Under the pieces are notes generated by a model. It was not told the origin of the DNA. It ran no database searches and was given only the letters and a program-made list of their open reading frames with translations. This document shows positions 16,007 to 24,751 of a stretch of 42,090 nt of DNA, piece by piece; position 1 is the stretch's first letter; every line of letters begins with the position of its first letter. Source of the stretch: an uncultured Lachnospiraceae bacterium (GTDB lineage: Bacteria > Bacillota > Clostridia > Lachnospirales > Lachnospiraceae); contig CABUBX010000008.1 in assembly GCA_902489925.1 (NCBI GenBank), positions 1-42,090 on the forward strand, in the 5' to 3' direction. The position numbers were made by a program, and so were the translations under genes.

Positions 16007-16036
16007 ATCATAGCACACTTTTTTTATGTATGACAA
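16007..16036 (-). promoter_or_regulatory. metY promoter
   Basis: TTGTCA (16031-16036) and TATGAT (16007-16012) are 18 bp apart on the minus strand, about 35 bp before the metY start and just after the endonuclease IV stop. It could also serve the pyrophosphatase-to-YfhO run behind metY. Confidence 0.65.
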
Positions 16037-16040
16037 CTTT

Positions 16041-16946
16041 TCAGGGCAAAAAAATTTGATTTCTTAAACATTCAATTTCCCTCTTATACGGCGGCACCGG
16101 TTTTTTAGGCGCTGTTAAAAGGTTAAAAAATCTAAACTTTTCTTCCTCCTCGGGTTTAATATACGGTGTCTCTAAAATTTTCGGTATATCCATAAAGTCC
16201 TCGTGATGGACAATAGCATTAATCGCATCAAAACCGATATGCCCAAACCCTATATTTTCATGTCTGTCCTTTGCCGCACCCAAGGCATTTTTACTGTCAT
16301 TAATATGAAATACCGCAATCTGCCCTTTGCCAACCAGCCTGTCAAATTCGTCCATCACATCATCAAAATGACTGACAATATCATAACCGGCATCATTTAC
16401 ATGACATGTATCAAAGCATACCCGCAGCTTGTCATTATATTTAACGCCGTCAAAAATTGCCGCAATATCCTCGAAAGTGCTGCCAATCTCACTGCCCTTG
16501 CCTGCCATCGTCTCTAAAGCGACGCAAACCTTTGTCTCTCTTGTCAGTACCTCATTTAGGCCTTCGATAATTTTGGCAATGCCTGCGTCCTTTCCCGCAC
16601 CGACATGTGCACCCGGATGCAGCACAAGCACACGGCTGCCCATAGCCTCTGTGCGTTCAAGCTCAAGCCTTAAAAAATTCACCGCAATCTCAAAGGTTTC
16701 CGGCTTAACTGTATTCCCTAGATTAATAATATACGGTGCATGAACAACAAAATCTTCAATGCCGTTTTCCCGCATCAAAGTCCATGCCGCATCAATATTC
16801 AGCTCGCTGATTTCCTTACGCTTTGTATTCTGCGGTGCGCCGGTATAAAGCATAAACGTATTCGCACCGTATGAAAGTGCTTCTTTTACAGAACCGGCCA
16901 TCATCTCTTTGCCGCTCATACCTACATGTGAACCTATTTTTAACAT
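16041..16946 (-). CDS. nfo: Endonuclease IV (AP endonuclease)
   Basis: A DNA repair enzyme that cuts 5' of abasic sites, with a zinc-dependent TIM barrel. Metal ligands and family motifs are in order: IGSHVGMSGK (about 4-13), FVVHAPYIINL (about 65), VLHPGAHVG (about 107-115), ETMAGKG (about 145), CFDTCHVNDAGYD (about 178-190), HINDSKN (about 216) and GFGHIGF (about 233). The 301-residue length is slightly above the family norm because of a C-terminal extension after the ETP segment. The ribosome site is AGGAGG before ATG. It stands between the deacetylase and metY on the same strand. Confidence 0.95.
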   Translation of the reverse strand: MLKIGSHVGMSGKEMMAGSVKEALSYGANTFMLYTGAPQNTKRKEISELNIDAAWTLMRENGIEDFVVHAPYIINLGNTVKPETFEIAVNFLRLELERTEAMGSRVLVLHPGAHVGAGKDAGIAKIIEGLNEVLTRETKVCVALETMAGKGSEIGSTFEDIAAIFDGVKYNDKLRVCFDTCHVNDAGYDIVSHFDDVMDEFDRLVGKGQIAVFHINDSKNALGAAKDRHENIGFGHIGFDAINAIVHHEDFMDIPKILETPYIKPEEEEKFRFFNLLTAPKKPVPPYKREIECLRNQIFLP

Positions 16947-17039
16947 CTTTTTCCTCCTGTCGCGTCAATAAGGACATATTATCACGTTTTGCGCTCAAAG
17001 TTAAGCGGATTCTTCCGACCTTTTGGATAATATCCTGTT

Positions 17040-17789
17040 TCAGTCCCCCTTTCTGTAAACTTTCCCCGCCTGAGGTTCAATGCCATTGGCAGCAAACAAT
17101 TCGCTGACCGTCACCAATTTATAGCCCTCTCTTTTCAAGGCATCGGCAGCCATCAGCGCCCCGGCCACACTTTCTTCATAAATATCATGCATCAATACAA
17201 TATCGCCCGGTCGGACATTGTCCGCAATATATTCAGCAATTTCTTCCCGGCTTTTCCCAGTCCAGTCCATTGTATCTACAGACCACAAAATTACCGGAAC
17301 ATCTGCCCATGCTTTTAAATCTTCTGAAATTTCTCCAAAAGGCGGCCGAATAAAATCCGGCTTTTTCCCGATAACCCCCGACAAGGCTTCGCTGCACAAA
17401 AAAAGCTGACATTTCTGACTATCGCAGGAAACATCAGCAAGATTTACATGTTCAAAGGTATGATTGCCAATCTGATGCCCCTCCCTGTACATTCGCCGTA
17501 CAATTTCTTCATTATCTTTAATCTGCATACCTATAAGAAAAAATGTTGCCCGAATTCCCCGCTCTTTTAATCCATCCAGCAAAACATCCGTCGTTCCGTT
17601 CTTCGGCCCGTCATCAAAGGTCAACGCCAGAAGCTTAGTATCGTCATCTTCACTCTCACCGCCGCCCAAATTCCCGTCAGACACCTCACTGCTGACTGTC
17701 AAAAAGGGGACATTTACATATATCAGCGCAGCGGCTGCCGCGCTCAATATCCAAACCGCTGTCATACAAATTTTTTTCACTTTGCCCAT
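17040..17789 (-). CDS. Polysaccharide deacetylase (NodB domain), membrane-anchored
   Basis: A carbohydrate esterase family 4 protein of 249 residues. An uncleaved-looking hydrophobic segment (about 8-28) anchors or exports it; a Gly/Glu/Asp-rich linker follows, then the NodB domain. Catalytic motifs are TFDDGP (about 57-62), the metal-binding pair in NHTFEHV (about 103-109), RPPFGE (about 147-152), the WSVDTMDW segment and the final LMHD (about 199). It would remove N-acetyl groups from cell-wall peptidoglycan or another glycan outside the membrane; PdaA/PdaB-like roles are possible but not provable. It is divergent from galM and upstream of nfo on the same strand, with about 90 bp between. 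Confidence 0.9.
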   Translation of the reverse strand: MGKVKKICMTAVWILSAAAAALIYVNVPFLTVSSEVSDGNLGGGESEDDDTKLLALTFDDGPKNGTTDVLLDGLKERGIRATFFLIGMQIKDNEEIVRRMYREGHQIGNHTFEHVNLADVSCDSQKCQLFLCSEALSGVIGKKPDFIRPPFGEISEDLKAWADVPVILWSVDTMDWTGKSREEIAEYIADNVRPGDIVLMHDIYEESVAGALMAADALKREGYKLVTVSELFAANGIEPQAGKVYRKGD

Positions 17790-17885
17790 AAAACCACCGC
17801 ATTCCTGCTTTTATACTACTCTATACGCCTAATTAAATTTTCAGAACGGATTTAACAAAATTTTCACCCAAAGTTTTAGCCCGTA

Positions 17886-17894
17886 TGCTATACT
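17886..17894 (+). promoter_or_regulatory. Extended -10 promoter element of galM
   Basis: TGCTATACT (17886-17894) is an extended -10 box on the plus strand, 33 bp before the galM start. No good -35 hexamer is seen at 17 bp, which fits the extended -10 type. Confidence 0.5.
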
Positions 17895-17927
17895 AAAAAC
17901 AAGATTTATTTTTTGAGGAGGCAGATT

Positions 17928-18965
17928 ATGGAATTAACTTCTAAACCTTTTGGAACAACAAAAACCGGTGAAGCAGTCACATGCTATACGATGACAAATG
18001 CAAAGGGGAATTATGTCAACTTTATAGACTACGGCGCCACAATACAGGCGATTGTTCTTCACGATAAGGACAATACACCGATTGACGTTGCACTCGGCTA
18101 CGATACTATTGAAGGCTATGAAAACGGCATAGACTATTTCGGCGCCTTTATCGGCCGCGTTGCCAATCGTCTTGAATTGAGCCGTTTTGACCTTAACGGC
18201 AAGACATACATGCTTGCAGTCAATGACAGAGAAAAGAACCATCTCCACGGTGGACTTAAAGGCTTTGACAAATATATGTATTCAGCTGCTGTTACCGAAG
18301 ACAGTATTTGCTTTTCCCGTATCTCCCCGGATATGGAGGAAGGCTATCCGGGAAACTTGACAGTTTCTGTCACTTATAAATTCACAGATGATGATGTACT
18401 TTCGATTCACTATAGCGCAAAAAGCGATGCCGACACACCGGTGAATCTGACCAATCATTCATACTTTAACTTAAACGGCCATGACAGCGGCTGCATGGAG
18501 AACCATACGCTCTGCTTAAACGCATCACTCTTTACTGAAAACTGTGATGAGGGCTTCCCAAACGGCAACATTACTTCTGTTAAAAATACAGCCTTTGATT
18601 TTTGTACACCAAAGAAAATCGGACGCGATATCAATATGGATGACGTGCAGCTGACAGATGCAAGCGGCTATGACCACAACTTCATCCCTGACGGCAAAGG
18701 TTTTAGAAAAATCGCAGAGGCCTGCGGCGATATTTCCGGCATTTCAATGGAAGTATGGTCTGATATGCCCGGTGTTCAGTTTTATGCAGGCAATTGCATC
18801 AAGGAACAGACTGGCAAAAACAATGCCACTTATGGACCAAGATGTGCTTTTGCCCTTGAGACACAGTATTATCCTAACGCTATGTTCAAGACACATTTCC
18901 CGTCTATTGTCCTTGCAGCTGATGATATTTATGAATCTGAGACACAATACAGATTTAAAGTCTGA
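17928..18965 (+). CDS. galM: Aldose 1-epimerase (mutarotase)
   Basis: Interconverts alpha and beta anomers of glucose or galactose, here probably supplying the right anomer to kinases and phosphorylases. The 345-residue protein carries family motifs: YGATIQAI (about 28-35), the Asn/Arg pocket FIGRVANR (about 69-76), HLHGGLKGFDK (about 95-105), catalytic histidine in VNLTNHSYFNL (about 170-180), YDHNF (about 230) and catalytic glutamate in FALETQYYPN near residue 310. A TTG-initiated longer frame exists, but ATG at 17928 follows GAGGAGG at the proper distance. It is the only intact plus-strand gene and stands alone, with its own promoter and a strong terminator behind. Confidence 0.95.
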   Translation: MELTSKPFGTTKTGEAVTCYTMTNAKGNYVNFIDYGATIQAIVLHDKDNTPIDVALGYDTIEGYENGIDYFGAFIGRVANRLELSRFDLNGKTYMLAVNDREKNHLHGGLKGFDKYMYSAAVTEDSICFSRISPDMEEGYPGNLTVSVTYKFTDDDVLSIHYSAKSDADTPVNLTNHSYFNLNGHDSGCMENHTLCLNASLFTENCDEGFPNGNITSVKNTAFDFCTPKKIGRDINMDDVQLTDASGYDHNFIPDGKGFRKIAEACGDISGISMEVWSDMPGVQFYAGNCIKEQTGKNNATYGPRCAFALETQYYPNAMFKTHFPSIVLAADDIYESETQYRFKV

Positions 18966-19000
18966 GTTCTGTAACTTTCAAAGCCAAAGACTTATATACA

Positions 19001-19051
19001 CAAAAGCACAGGGTGTGCGCGGCTTTTCACGGCCGCACACACCCTGTTTTT
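19001..19051. terminator. Bidirectional terminator between galM and dehydrogenase gene
   Basis: ACAGGGTGTG-C-GCGGC type stem (19008-19023) pairs with GGCCGCACACACCCTGT (19031-19047) with one mismatch and a short TTTTCAC-like loop. A T-run (19047-19051) follows on plus and an A-run (19002-19005) precedes, so it can end both galM and the convergent dehydrogenase transcript. Confidence 0.85.
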
Positions 19052-19086
19052 GTAACACATATGGTTATTTTACTGTTTTTTAAAAA

Positions 19087-20175
19087 CTATTTTGTTTTTA
19101 CATACGTATTGATTGGACGAAGCATATATTCATTGTATGGGAATTTATCTGTTGTCACATAACCTGCCGGTGCATCAATAAGCTGCGCAATACGGTTGAC
19201 TAATGTCGCACATGTAAGCTCAACTGTTGCAGGACGGTTGACGATGCTTGTTGTCTCCGGCTCACCGTATAATGTCCACTCATTTTTATCAAATTCTTCC
19301 GGCGCAAATACCTTGCCCACACATTCTGTCTCTAAAGTAATTCCTTCAGCCGTCTCAGTTGTCACAATGGCACGCATACCTGTGGCATCGCCCGCTTTAA
19401 TTGTCATGCCAAGCGTCTCTGAATACAAATCTTCCGGCCATGTACACGGAACGCATTTCTGAGTCTGAGAAATCACGGTCAGACCAAGCTTACTTGCAAG
19501 CCATCCGTTCTGATTCCACATATATGACGGTACATATTCTCCGCTCTCTACCTTTTCTTTAATTTCCTCTGAAGACCAGCGGTTGCATGTTGCAATTTCC
19601 TTTTCAAACTGTTCCATTGAAAGACCTGCACCATGGCCCTCGGCAAGAGCAATACCGTAGTCTTCTACATTATACCAGCTGCTGCCGACAATCTTATTAA
19701 CTTCAAAAGATGAACCCATAAGGTTTGTCACCATTGTCCCCCAGAATAAATCACAGTAACCAACACCCGTCAGTGTACATCCGCCTTCCTTTGCCAATGC
19801 ATCGAGCTTTTGTGTCAGCGCCGGTGATGAATTCCATGGATATAACGCTTCCTCACATGTTGTAATTGCATTAACGCCATGCTTTGCACAAATTGTAAAA
19901 ATATCCTCCAACTCAGCAACCGTACTTCTTGTTGCGATGATACAAACATCCGGTTTTAATTCTCCAATGATTCTGTCAGCCTCAGATACCTCTGAAATCT
20001 TAACGCCGACTTCAGGATAATCATTGCCGATAATTTCACAAACATCTTTTCCGACAACCGCAGGATTCACATCAAAAGCTGCAAGCAGCTCACATCCCTT
20101 TGCGTTTGCATAGCGCATCAGCCAACGGCTCATTCTTCCACATCCATACTGTACATAGGTTACTTTACAATCCAT
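19087..20175 (-). CDS. DapB-like NAD(P)-dependent dehydrogenase (2,4-diaminopentanoate dehydrogenase-like)
   Basis: A 362-residue oxidoreductase with an N-terminal Rossmann motif (YVQYGCGRMSRWLM, about 7-20) and a dihydrodipicolinate-reductase-like arrangement: CIIATRSTV (about 78), ITTCEEALYPW (about 104-114) and GVGYCDLFWG (about 137-146). Proteins of this shape include 2,4-diaminopentanoate dehydrogenase of ornithine fermentation and uncharacterised relatives; the rest of the ornithine pathway is not in the window, so the substrate is open. The ribosome site AAGGAGG precedes ATG. It lies behind the MerR gene on the same strand, with its own promoter of 19-bp spacing, so it is the likely target of that regulator. 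Confidence 0.7.
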   Translation of the reverse strand: MDCKVTYVQYGCGRMSRWLMRYANAKGCELLAAFDVNPAVVGKDVCEIIGNDYPEVGVKISEVSEADRIIGELKPDVCIIATRSTVAELEDIFTICAKHGVNAITTCEEALYPWNSSPALTQKLDALAKEGGCTLTGVGYCDLFWGTMVTNLMGSSFEVNKIVGSSWYNVEDYGIALAEGHGAGLSMEQFEKEIATCNRWSSEEIKEKVESGEYVPSYMWNQNGWLASKLGLTVISQTQKCVPCTWPEDLYSETLGMTIKAGDATGMRAIVTTETAEGITLETECVGKVFAPEEFDKNEWTLYGEPETTSIVNRPATVELTCATLVNRIAQLIDAPAGYVTTDKFPYNEYMLRPINTYVKTK

Positions 20176-20235
20176 AAATAGACCTCCTTCTTCATTGTGA
20201 ATTTATATTTTAAAATTCAACTTTGTTATATAATT

Positions 20236-20266
20236 ATCATAAGGTCTATTGCAGGTATAAAGTCAA
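20236..20266 (-). promoter_or_regulatory. MerR-type promoter with 19-bp spacer
   Basis: TTGACT (20261-20266, overlapping the MerR stop codon) and TATGAT (20236-20241) are 19 bp apart on the minus strand. MerR regulators activate promoters of exactly this over-long spacing by twisting the DNA. The spacer contains a direct repeat GACTTTAT / GACCTTAT rather than a clean dyad, so the operator itself is uncertain. It reads into the dehydrogenase gene. Confidence 0.6.
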
Positions 20267-21102
20267 GCTAATTTTACCGGGATTTGTATTTTGCTAAACG
20301 TCTGTCTTTTTTGCGCCTCCATTACCGGAAAATCAATAACGACCTCACAAATATAATCTCCGCAAATACAATATTTATGTTCCCGAATATATTTCAAAAG
20401 CTTTTTGGCACCTTCCGCCTCTTTTGTAAAATCATCCTCACACATGCACACATACATCCCCTGCGGCAGAATTTCACATTGTTCCTTTGGCATCCTTTCA
20501 TCCGCAAACAAAAACACCTCATGAGATGAAAGCTTTCCCTGCTCAATACAGTCTTTGCGAATCAATGTCCCTATATTACAAAACAGTGAAAGCGGAATAT
20601 CATGGCTTATAAGCTGCTTCTTCATCTGTCTGAGCATATATTCATAGCCGGACTCATCCTCCTCGAAGAAATCCTGAGGACAATAACAACTGTAAATCGT
20701 TCTTTCTGGCTGATATTCAAGGAAAATCTCTCCGTTTTTAGGAAGCACCTCATATTTTTTATAATTTTCCAGCACTCTTTTAAGCGTTCCTTTAATCTGC
20801 TCTAATTCCTGAAGGCGGCAGCATATATCGCCGTACTGAGCCTCAAGCTTTATCCGTACAGTGTCCGTTTCCTCACAGTCTAACAAATTACGTATCTGTT
20901 TAAGCGTCAGCCCATACATTTTCATATTTTGTATAAGGTCAATCCGTGCTGACTGCAAAATATGATAATAGCGATACCCGGTTTCCGGGTCAACCTCCTG
21001 AGCCTTTAAGATCCCCTCTTTATCATACAGCCGAAGTGTCTGCTCTGAAACATGATTTAATTGTGCCATCTGTCCGATTGTTAATCTTTGTAAATCCATC
21101 AT
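20263..21102 (-). CDS. MerR-family transcription regulator with effector domain
   Basis: A 279-residue regulator. The N-terminal winged helix is typical (LTIGQMAQLNHVSEQTLRLYDKEGIL, then DPETGYRYYHI, about residues 5-50). The dimer coiled coil follows (about 75-120). The C-terminal 150 residues resemble the GyrI/BmrR-type small-molecule domain and contain several cysteines (for example YSCYCPQDF and KYCICGDYICEV). BmrR-like members sense drugs or metabolites; the ligand here is unknown. Two ATGs in tandem are possible starts, differing by one residue. It is read towards the dehydrogenase gene, whose promoter overlaps its stop codon. Confidence 0.88.
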   Translation of the reverse strand: MMDLQRLTIGQMAQLNHVSEQTLRLYDKEGILKAQEVDPETGYRYYHILQSARIDLIQNMKMYGLTLKQIRNLLDCEETDTVRIKLEAQYGDICCRLQELEQIKGTLKRVLENYKKYEVLPKNGEIFLEYQPERTIYSCYCPQDFFEEDESGYEYMLRQMKKQLISHDIPLSLFCNIGTLIRKDCIEQGKLSSHEVFLFADERMPKEQCEILPQGMYVCMCEDDFTKEAEGAKKLLKYIREHKYCICGDYICEVVIDFPVMEAQKRQTFSKIQIPVKLA

Positions 21103-21188
21103 AAAACCTTATCCCTATTATAATGTTTTAAGCCCGGATGATGGTCAAGATGCTGAGTCATCTTGCAGCCCTCTTTGGTTTTTTAAAA

Positions 21189-21977
21189 TTAAAAGCCCAA
21201 TGTCACAATATTATAGATATTAATCAGAATAATTACAACCATCAAACCGATAAAAAGCTTATCCACCATCTTATCATCAATCTTTTTATTGATACTTCTT
21301 CCGGCCATTCCGCCTAAAATACCCGATATAATCATACCCACAAGAAGGATGATGCTGACATTTGGAATCGAGCCTGTAACAACGGTTGACAAAAAGCTTG
21401 TTGCCTGCGAAAACAAAATAATATACAGCGAATTTTGTGCCGCAACCTTTGTCGTCATTGAGAAGAAGAAATACAGCACAACAAGATTTATAGGACCGCC
21501 GCCAATACCTAAGAAAGAGGACATAATACCAAGAACCAAGCCGATGACAAGGCAGGCTGCAATATTTTTAATCTGATGCGTCTTTATTTTGTCTTTTTTA
21601 ATTGTATAAATTAATGTTCCGACAGTAATCACCGCAAGACAGCCCGCCTGAACTGCGCCCGCTGTATTCTTATCGGCAAAAAGACCTTCTACCATCTGAA
21701 ACAGGGACTTTCCCATAATGCCGCCCACAGCTGCGCCGATAGCAAGCGGTGTTCCTGTCTTCATATCCACGCTTGAGCTGCCCGACACCTTTGAGCGCAC
21801 AACAGAATAACAGCTCATGGCCAGTACTGTACATCCCGACATAAAGTTAATCGCCGAAACTTCTAAAAGGCCGAAAGCATCCAGCGTTGGTTTAATAATG
21901 ACACCGCCGCCGATGCCACAGATAGCACCGATAATCGACGCACCAAAGCTGACTAAAATAAATATTGCATACACCAT
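21189..21977 (-). CDS. TSUP (TauE/SafE) family anion transporter
   Basis: A 262-residue membrane protein of the TSUP family, which moves sulfite, sulfate, sulfonates or related anions. Two homologous halves each carry the glycine-rich signature: ICGIGGGVIIKP (about 18-29) and FLGIGGGPINLV (about 155-166). About eight hydrophobic helices are seen. The start has AGGAGG 7 bp upstream and lies 28 bp after the sulfatase maturase, which places it in the sulfatase operon. An obvious reading is export or recovery of sulfate or sulfite released by the sulfatase; direction and substrate are inference. Confidence 0.88.
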   Translation of the reverse strand: MVYAIFILVSFGASIIGAICGIGGGVIIKPTLDAFGLLEVSAINFMSGCTVLAMSCYSVVRSKVSGSSSVDMKTGTPLAIGAAVGGIMGKSLFQMVEGLFADKNTAGAVQAGCLAVITVGTLIYTIKKDKIKTHQIKNIAACLVIGLVLGIMSSFLGIGGGPINLVVLYFFFSMTTKVAAQNSLYIILFSQATSFLSTVVTGSIPNVSIILLVGMIISGILGGMAGRSINKKIDDKMVDKLFIGLMVVIILINIYNIVTLGF

Positions 21978-22005
21978 TTTTAACTCCTCCTACTTAAACT
22001 TTTCC

Positions 22006-23136
22006 TCATCGGTTTTGCATACGCTGCGCCGTCTCGGCAGCTACAGCCGCAAGACGGTCATAACATTCATCAAAAAACATCTTATATGCCGGGCAAAAAT
22101 AGTTGACATAATCTCCTGTCACTTCATCCAAATTCCGATGCCTGTTGCAGCCGCCCCGACACACATGAAAATATGGGCAGGCCCTACATCCGGCACTATG
22201 ATTATATGAGCGTTCAACGTAACCGATTTCCTTACGTTTCTCATATATCTCCGCCATAGATACTTCATTCAGATTGCCAAGCTTATATTCATCCAGTACA
22301 TAAAAGTCACACGGATACACCTCACCGTCTGCCTCTACAACATTTTGAATACCGCATACGCCATTCTGTTCGCAGGACTCCGCGCCCATACCAAGCAGCA
22401 GAGTAATGTAATTTTCAAAAAGACGCACATAGGGCTGGCAGCCCTTCTTATAATCCTTGTACCACAAATCAAAAAGTTCAATCAGAAATCTTCCGTAGTC
22501 CTCGGGAAGCAGTGAATATTCTCTCTGCCCGCCAATCTCTCCAATCGGGTCAAGACATGCAATAAACTGCATAAATCCAAAGCCTCTGCTTTTATAGGAC
22601 TGATAAATTTTCTTAACATGAGCCGCCGTCTGCTTATTGACAACCGTTAATATATTAAAATCAACACTATAGTTTTCCAGAAGCCGTGCCGTCTCCATAA
22701 TTCTGTCATAGGTCGGCTGTCCGTCCTTACTATGACGATGCAAATCATGAGTTTCTGAAACCCCATCCACAGACAAGCCGATTAAAAAATTATTTTCTTT
22801 AAAAAACCGGCACCACTCGTCTGTAATGCCATATCCATTTGTCTGGAGGGCATTATGAATCGTCAGTCCTTTTATATTAAACCTTTTCTGATATTCTATG
22901 GACTTTTTAAAAAAATCAAGTCCTGCCAGTGTCGGCTCACCGCCCTGATAAGCAATCGTACAAGAACCTTCTGCCGCCCGAAGTGTCTTTTTTATTACAT
23001 TTCTAAGCGTCCTTTCGCTCATAATCCCATATGAAGCCTGCTCACGTTTTTTTGTAATGTCACAGTAAAAGCAGTAGTCACAATACATATTGCATAAGCC
23101 TGAAGCCGGCTTAATCAGTAAATTAATCGGAGGCAT
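22006..23136 (-). CDS. Anaerobic sulfatase-maturating enzyme (radical SAM, anSME)
   Basis: A radical SAM enzyme of 376 residues that oxidises a Cys or Ser of type I sulfatases to the catalytic formylglycine. The SAM cluster motif is CNMYCDYC (Cys15, 19, 22); IAYQGGEPTLAG binds SAM (about 62-73). The C-terminal SPASM-type region has the auxiliary cluster cysteines: CEQNGVCGIQN, EVYPCDFYV, CRACPYFHVCRGGC and FCPAY. Length and all clusters are normal, so the enzyme looks active. It is preceded 15 bp upstream by a sulfatase that lacks its catalytic half, so its substrate must be elsewhere in the genome or lost. Confidence 0.93.
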   Translation of the reverse strand: MPPINLLIKPASGLCNMYCDYCFYCDITKKREQASYGIMSERTLRNVIKKTLRAAEGSCTIAYQGGEPTLAGLDFFKKSIEYQKRFNIKGLTIHNALQTNGYGITDEWCRFFKENNFLIGLSVDGVSETHDLHRHSKDGQPTYDRIMETARLLENYSVDFNILTVVNKQTAAHVKKIYQSYKSRGFGFMQFIACLDPIGEIGGQREYSLLPEDYGRFLIELFDLWYKDYKKGCQPYVRLFENYITLLLGMGAESCEQNGVCGIQNVVEADGEVYPCDFYVLDEYKLGNLNEVSMAEIYEKRKEIGYVERSYNHSAGCRACPYFHVCRGGCNRHRNLDEVTGDYVNYFCPAYKMFFDECYDRLAAVAAETAQRMQNR

Positions 23137-23151
23137 CGCCTCTCCCTCCTG

Positions 23152-23742
23152 TCATTCATAATCTGCCGGGTCTGTGCTGTCCGGATCCAGGCATGTCTGT
23201 GTATTTAAAATCATCCCCTCCGGTCTCGGCCACTGTCCGCTCTTTGCAAAATCGTCCGTATCCTCCATAAATTTATCCAGACGAGTGCGCATATCTTCTA
23301 AAACCGCTTTATATTCAGGTGCCTCCACAAGATTATTGCGCTCTGCGGCATCCATGCTCAAATCAAAGAGCTGCTCTCTTGGCGGCAAATGCTCCATCAG
23401 CCCTTCATCCATTAAAAAGTCCTTGCTGCCGCCCGCATCAATATTGGCAGGAACATACTTTTCAAAATCTCCGAAACGGCGTATATATTTATACCGTTTT
23501 GTTCTGACACAGCGCTGCGGCTCGGCAGCTGCGTGATAAGTTACTTCTGCAAAAACAGCATCGTTAACTTCCTCTGTTTCATTATTCAATAGCGGCATCA
23601 GCGACGTACCCGTCAGCCAGTCCGGCTTATCAATACCAAGTAATTCACACAAGGTCGGATAAATATCCACATGAGACACAAGGCCGTCCTTGACCATGCC
23701 GGCACTTGGATTGCCCTTATACTTTATAATTAAAGAGCTCAA
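23152..23742 (-). pseudogene. Sulfatase, C-terminal half only
   Basis: About 196 codons matching the C-terminal part of a type I (alkaline-phosphatase superfamily) sulfatase: LIIKYKGNPSAGMVKDGLVSHVDIYPTLCELLG is the usual strand after the metal site, followed by GTSLMPLL, the RTKRYKYI strand and an ending loop ...DLSMDAAERNNLVE. Full-length proteins have 450-520 residues. The N-terminal half with the C/S-x-P-x-R modification motif and metal ligands is missing. The frame can only start at TTG 23742, inside the last codons of the broken PucR gene, and no ribosome site is convincing. It appears to be a deletion joint between the regulator and the sulfatase gene. Confidence 0.85.
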
Positions 23743-24665
23743 GCATCGTCACAGCATCATCCGTGTTGTGCCCTAAAAGCTTCTTTATAATAGACAGTCT
23801 ATACACAAGCGTATTTCGATGAATGTAGAGGGCAGACGATGTCCGCACAAGATTTTGCCCATTCATCAAACAGCCTTTAATTCTCTCGTATCATTCAATT
23901 CAAACAAAAGCTTTACGATACCGAGATTTCTATAATGTAAAATATTCGACGGATAATGATTAAAACGAAGCATAAAAATCGTTTTCATTGCTTCATCATA
24001 GCTCATCTTAATCTCATCATGATTTTTATGAATACGACTAAATCCCAGATAAAGCTCGGATTCAAATCATTAACCGCATGACGCAAAACCTGCATCATGA
24101 CTCTGTCAATCTCCGTGTTCTGATTTTGTGTATGGACACCGAACATACATATAAAATGTACAGGAAATACCGTAATTCCGTAAAAATGAGCCAGTTCCTC
24201 CACATTACTTTCCTGTCCTGTCGGAGAAAAAAGCAAATTTTCCAAAAAATGTCTGGATTTTTCATTTGCTGTATTTCTGTCCACAATCAAATAAGTGACT
24301 TCTTGTGTCACTGCCACAAGTCCCACATTCCAAGGCATGACAAAAAGCGGGATTCCAGCTGAATCAGACATAAACCCCACCTGATTTATCACCTTTTCCT
24401 CATCCTCCGGTTTAATTACAGCGACAACAGCCGCCACCTGCATATCCTGACATTCCTGCCAGAACTCACTGTTCGTAAGATAAGTTTCCTCAAAATGCTC
24501 TACAGCAACAAAAATAAGCTCACCGCCCCTAATCCACGGTGAAATTGGAAAAGCCGCACAAATGTACGGCCATGAAATATGATTTCCAACACCCTGCCTT
24601 CCGGCAACAAGCTTTGTCTCAGAAAAATTTTTCAATCTCAGCAAATCAGATACATATACCGCCAT
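23717..24665 (-). pseudogene. PucR-family transcription regulator, broken
   Basis: The first part (24665 down to about 24040) is an intact PucR N-terminal ligand domain: LLRLKNFSETKLVAG, then WIRGGELIFVA. The frame is lost near 24040 by a missing T in a T-run (GGATTTAGTCG); in the next frame the protein resumes as SRIHKNHDEIKMSYDEAMKT and NILHYRNLGIVKLLFEL. A further internal loss, about 23870-23885, joins this to the C-terminal helix-turn-helix SALYIHRNTLVYRLSIIKK, the HTH_30 motif of PucR proteins. The gene ends at 23717, sharing bases with the sulfatase fragment. It probably regulated the sulfatase operon; now it should be inactive. Confidence 0.82.
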
Positions 24666-24751
24666 ATTGCAACACCCTCTAATCGACTCCAAGGTTGTGT
24701 ATAGAATATAATTATTTTAGCACATTACAGTGGAATTTTAAAGGGTGAAAA

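Noticed and set aside
15974..16040. Second SAM riboswitch or T-box before metY
   Set aside because: The leader is only 67 bp, just enough for a promoter and ribosome site; no S-box or T-box motifs are present.
21147..21164. Perfect AAGATG/CATCTT hairpin between the TSUP and MerR genes
   Set aside because: Only 6 bp and no T-run on the strand where a terminator is needed; may be chance.
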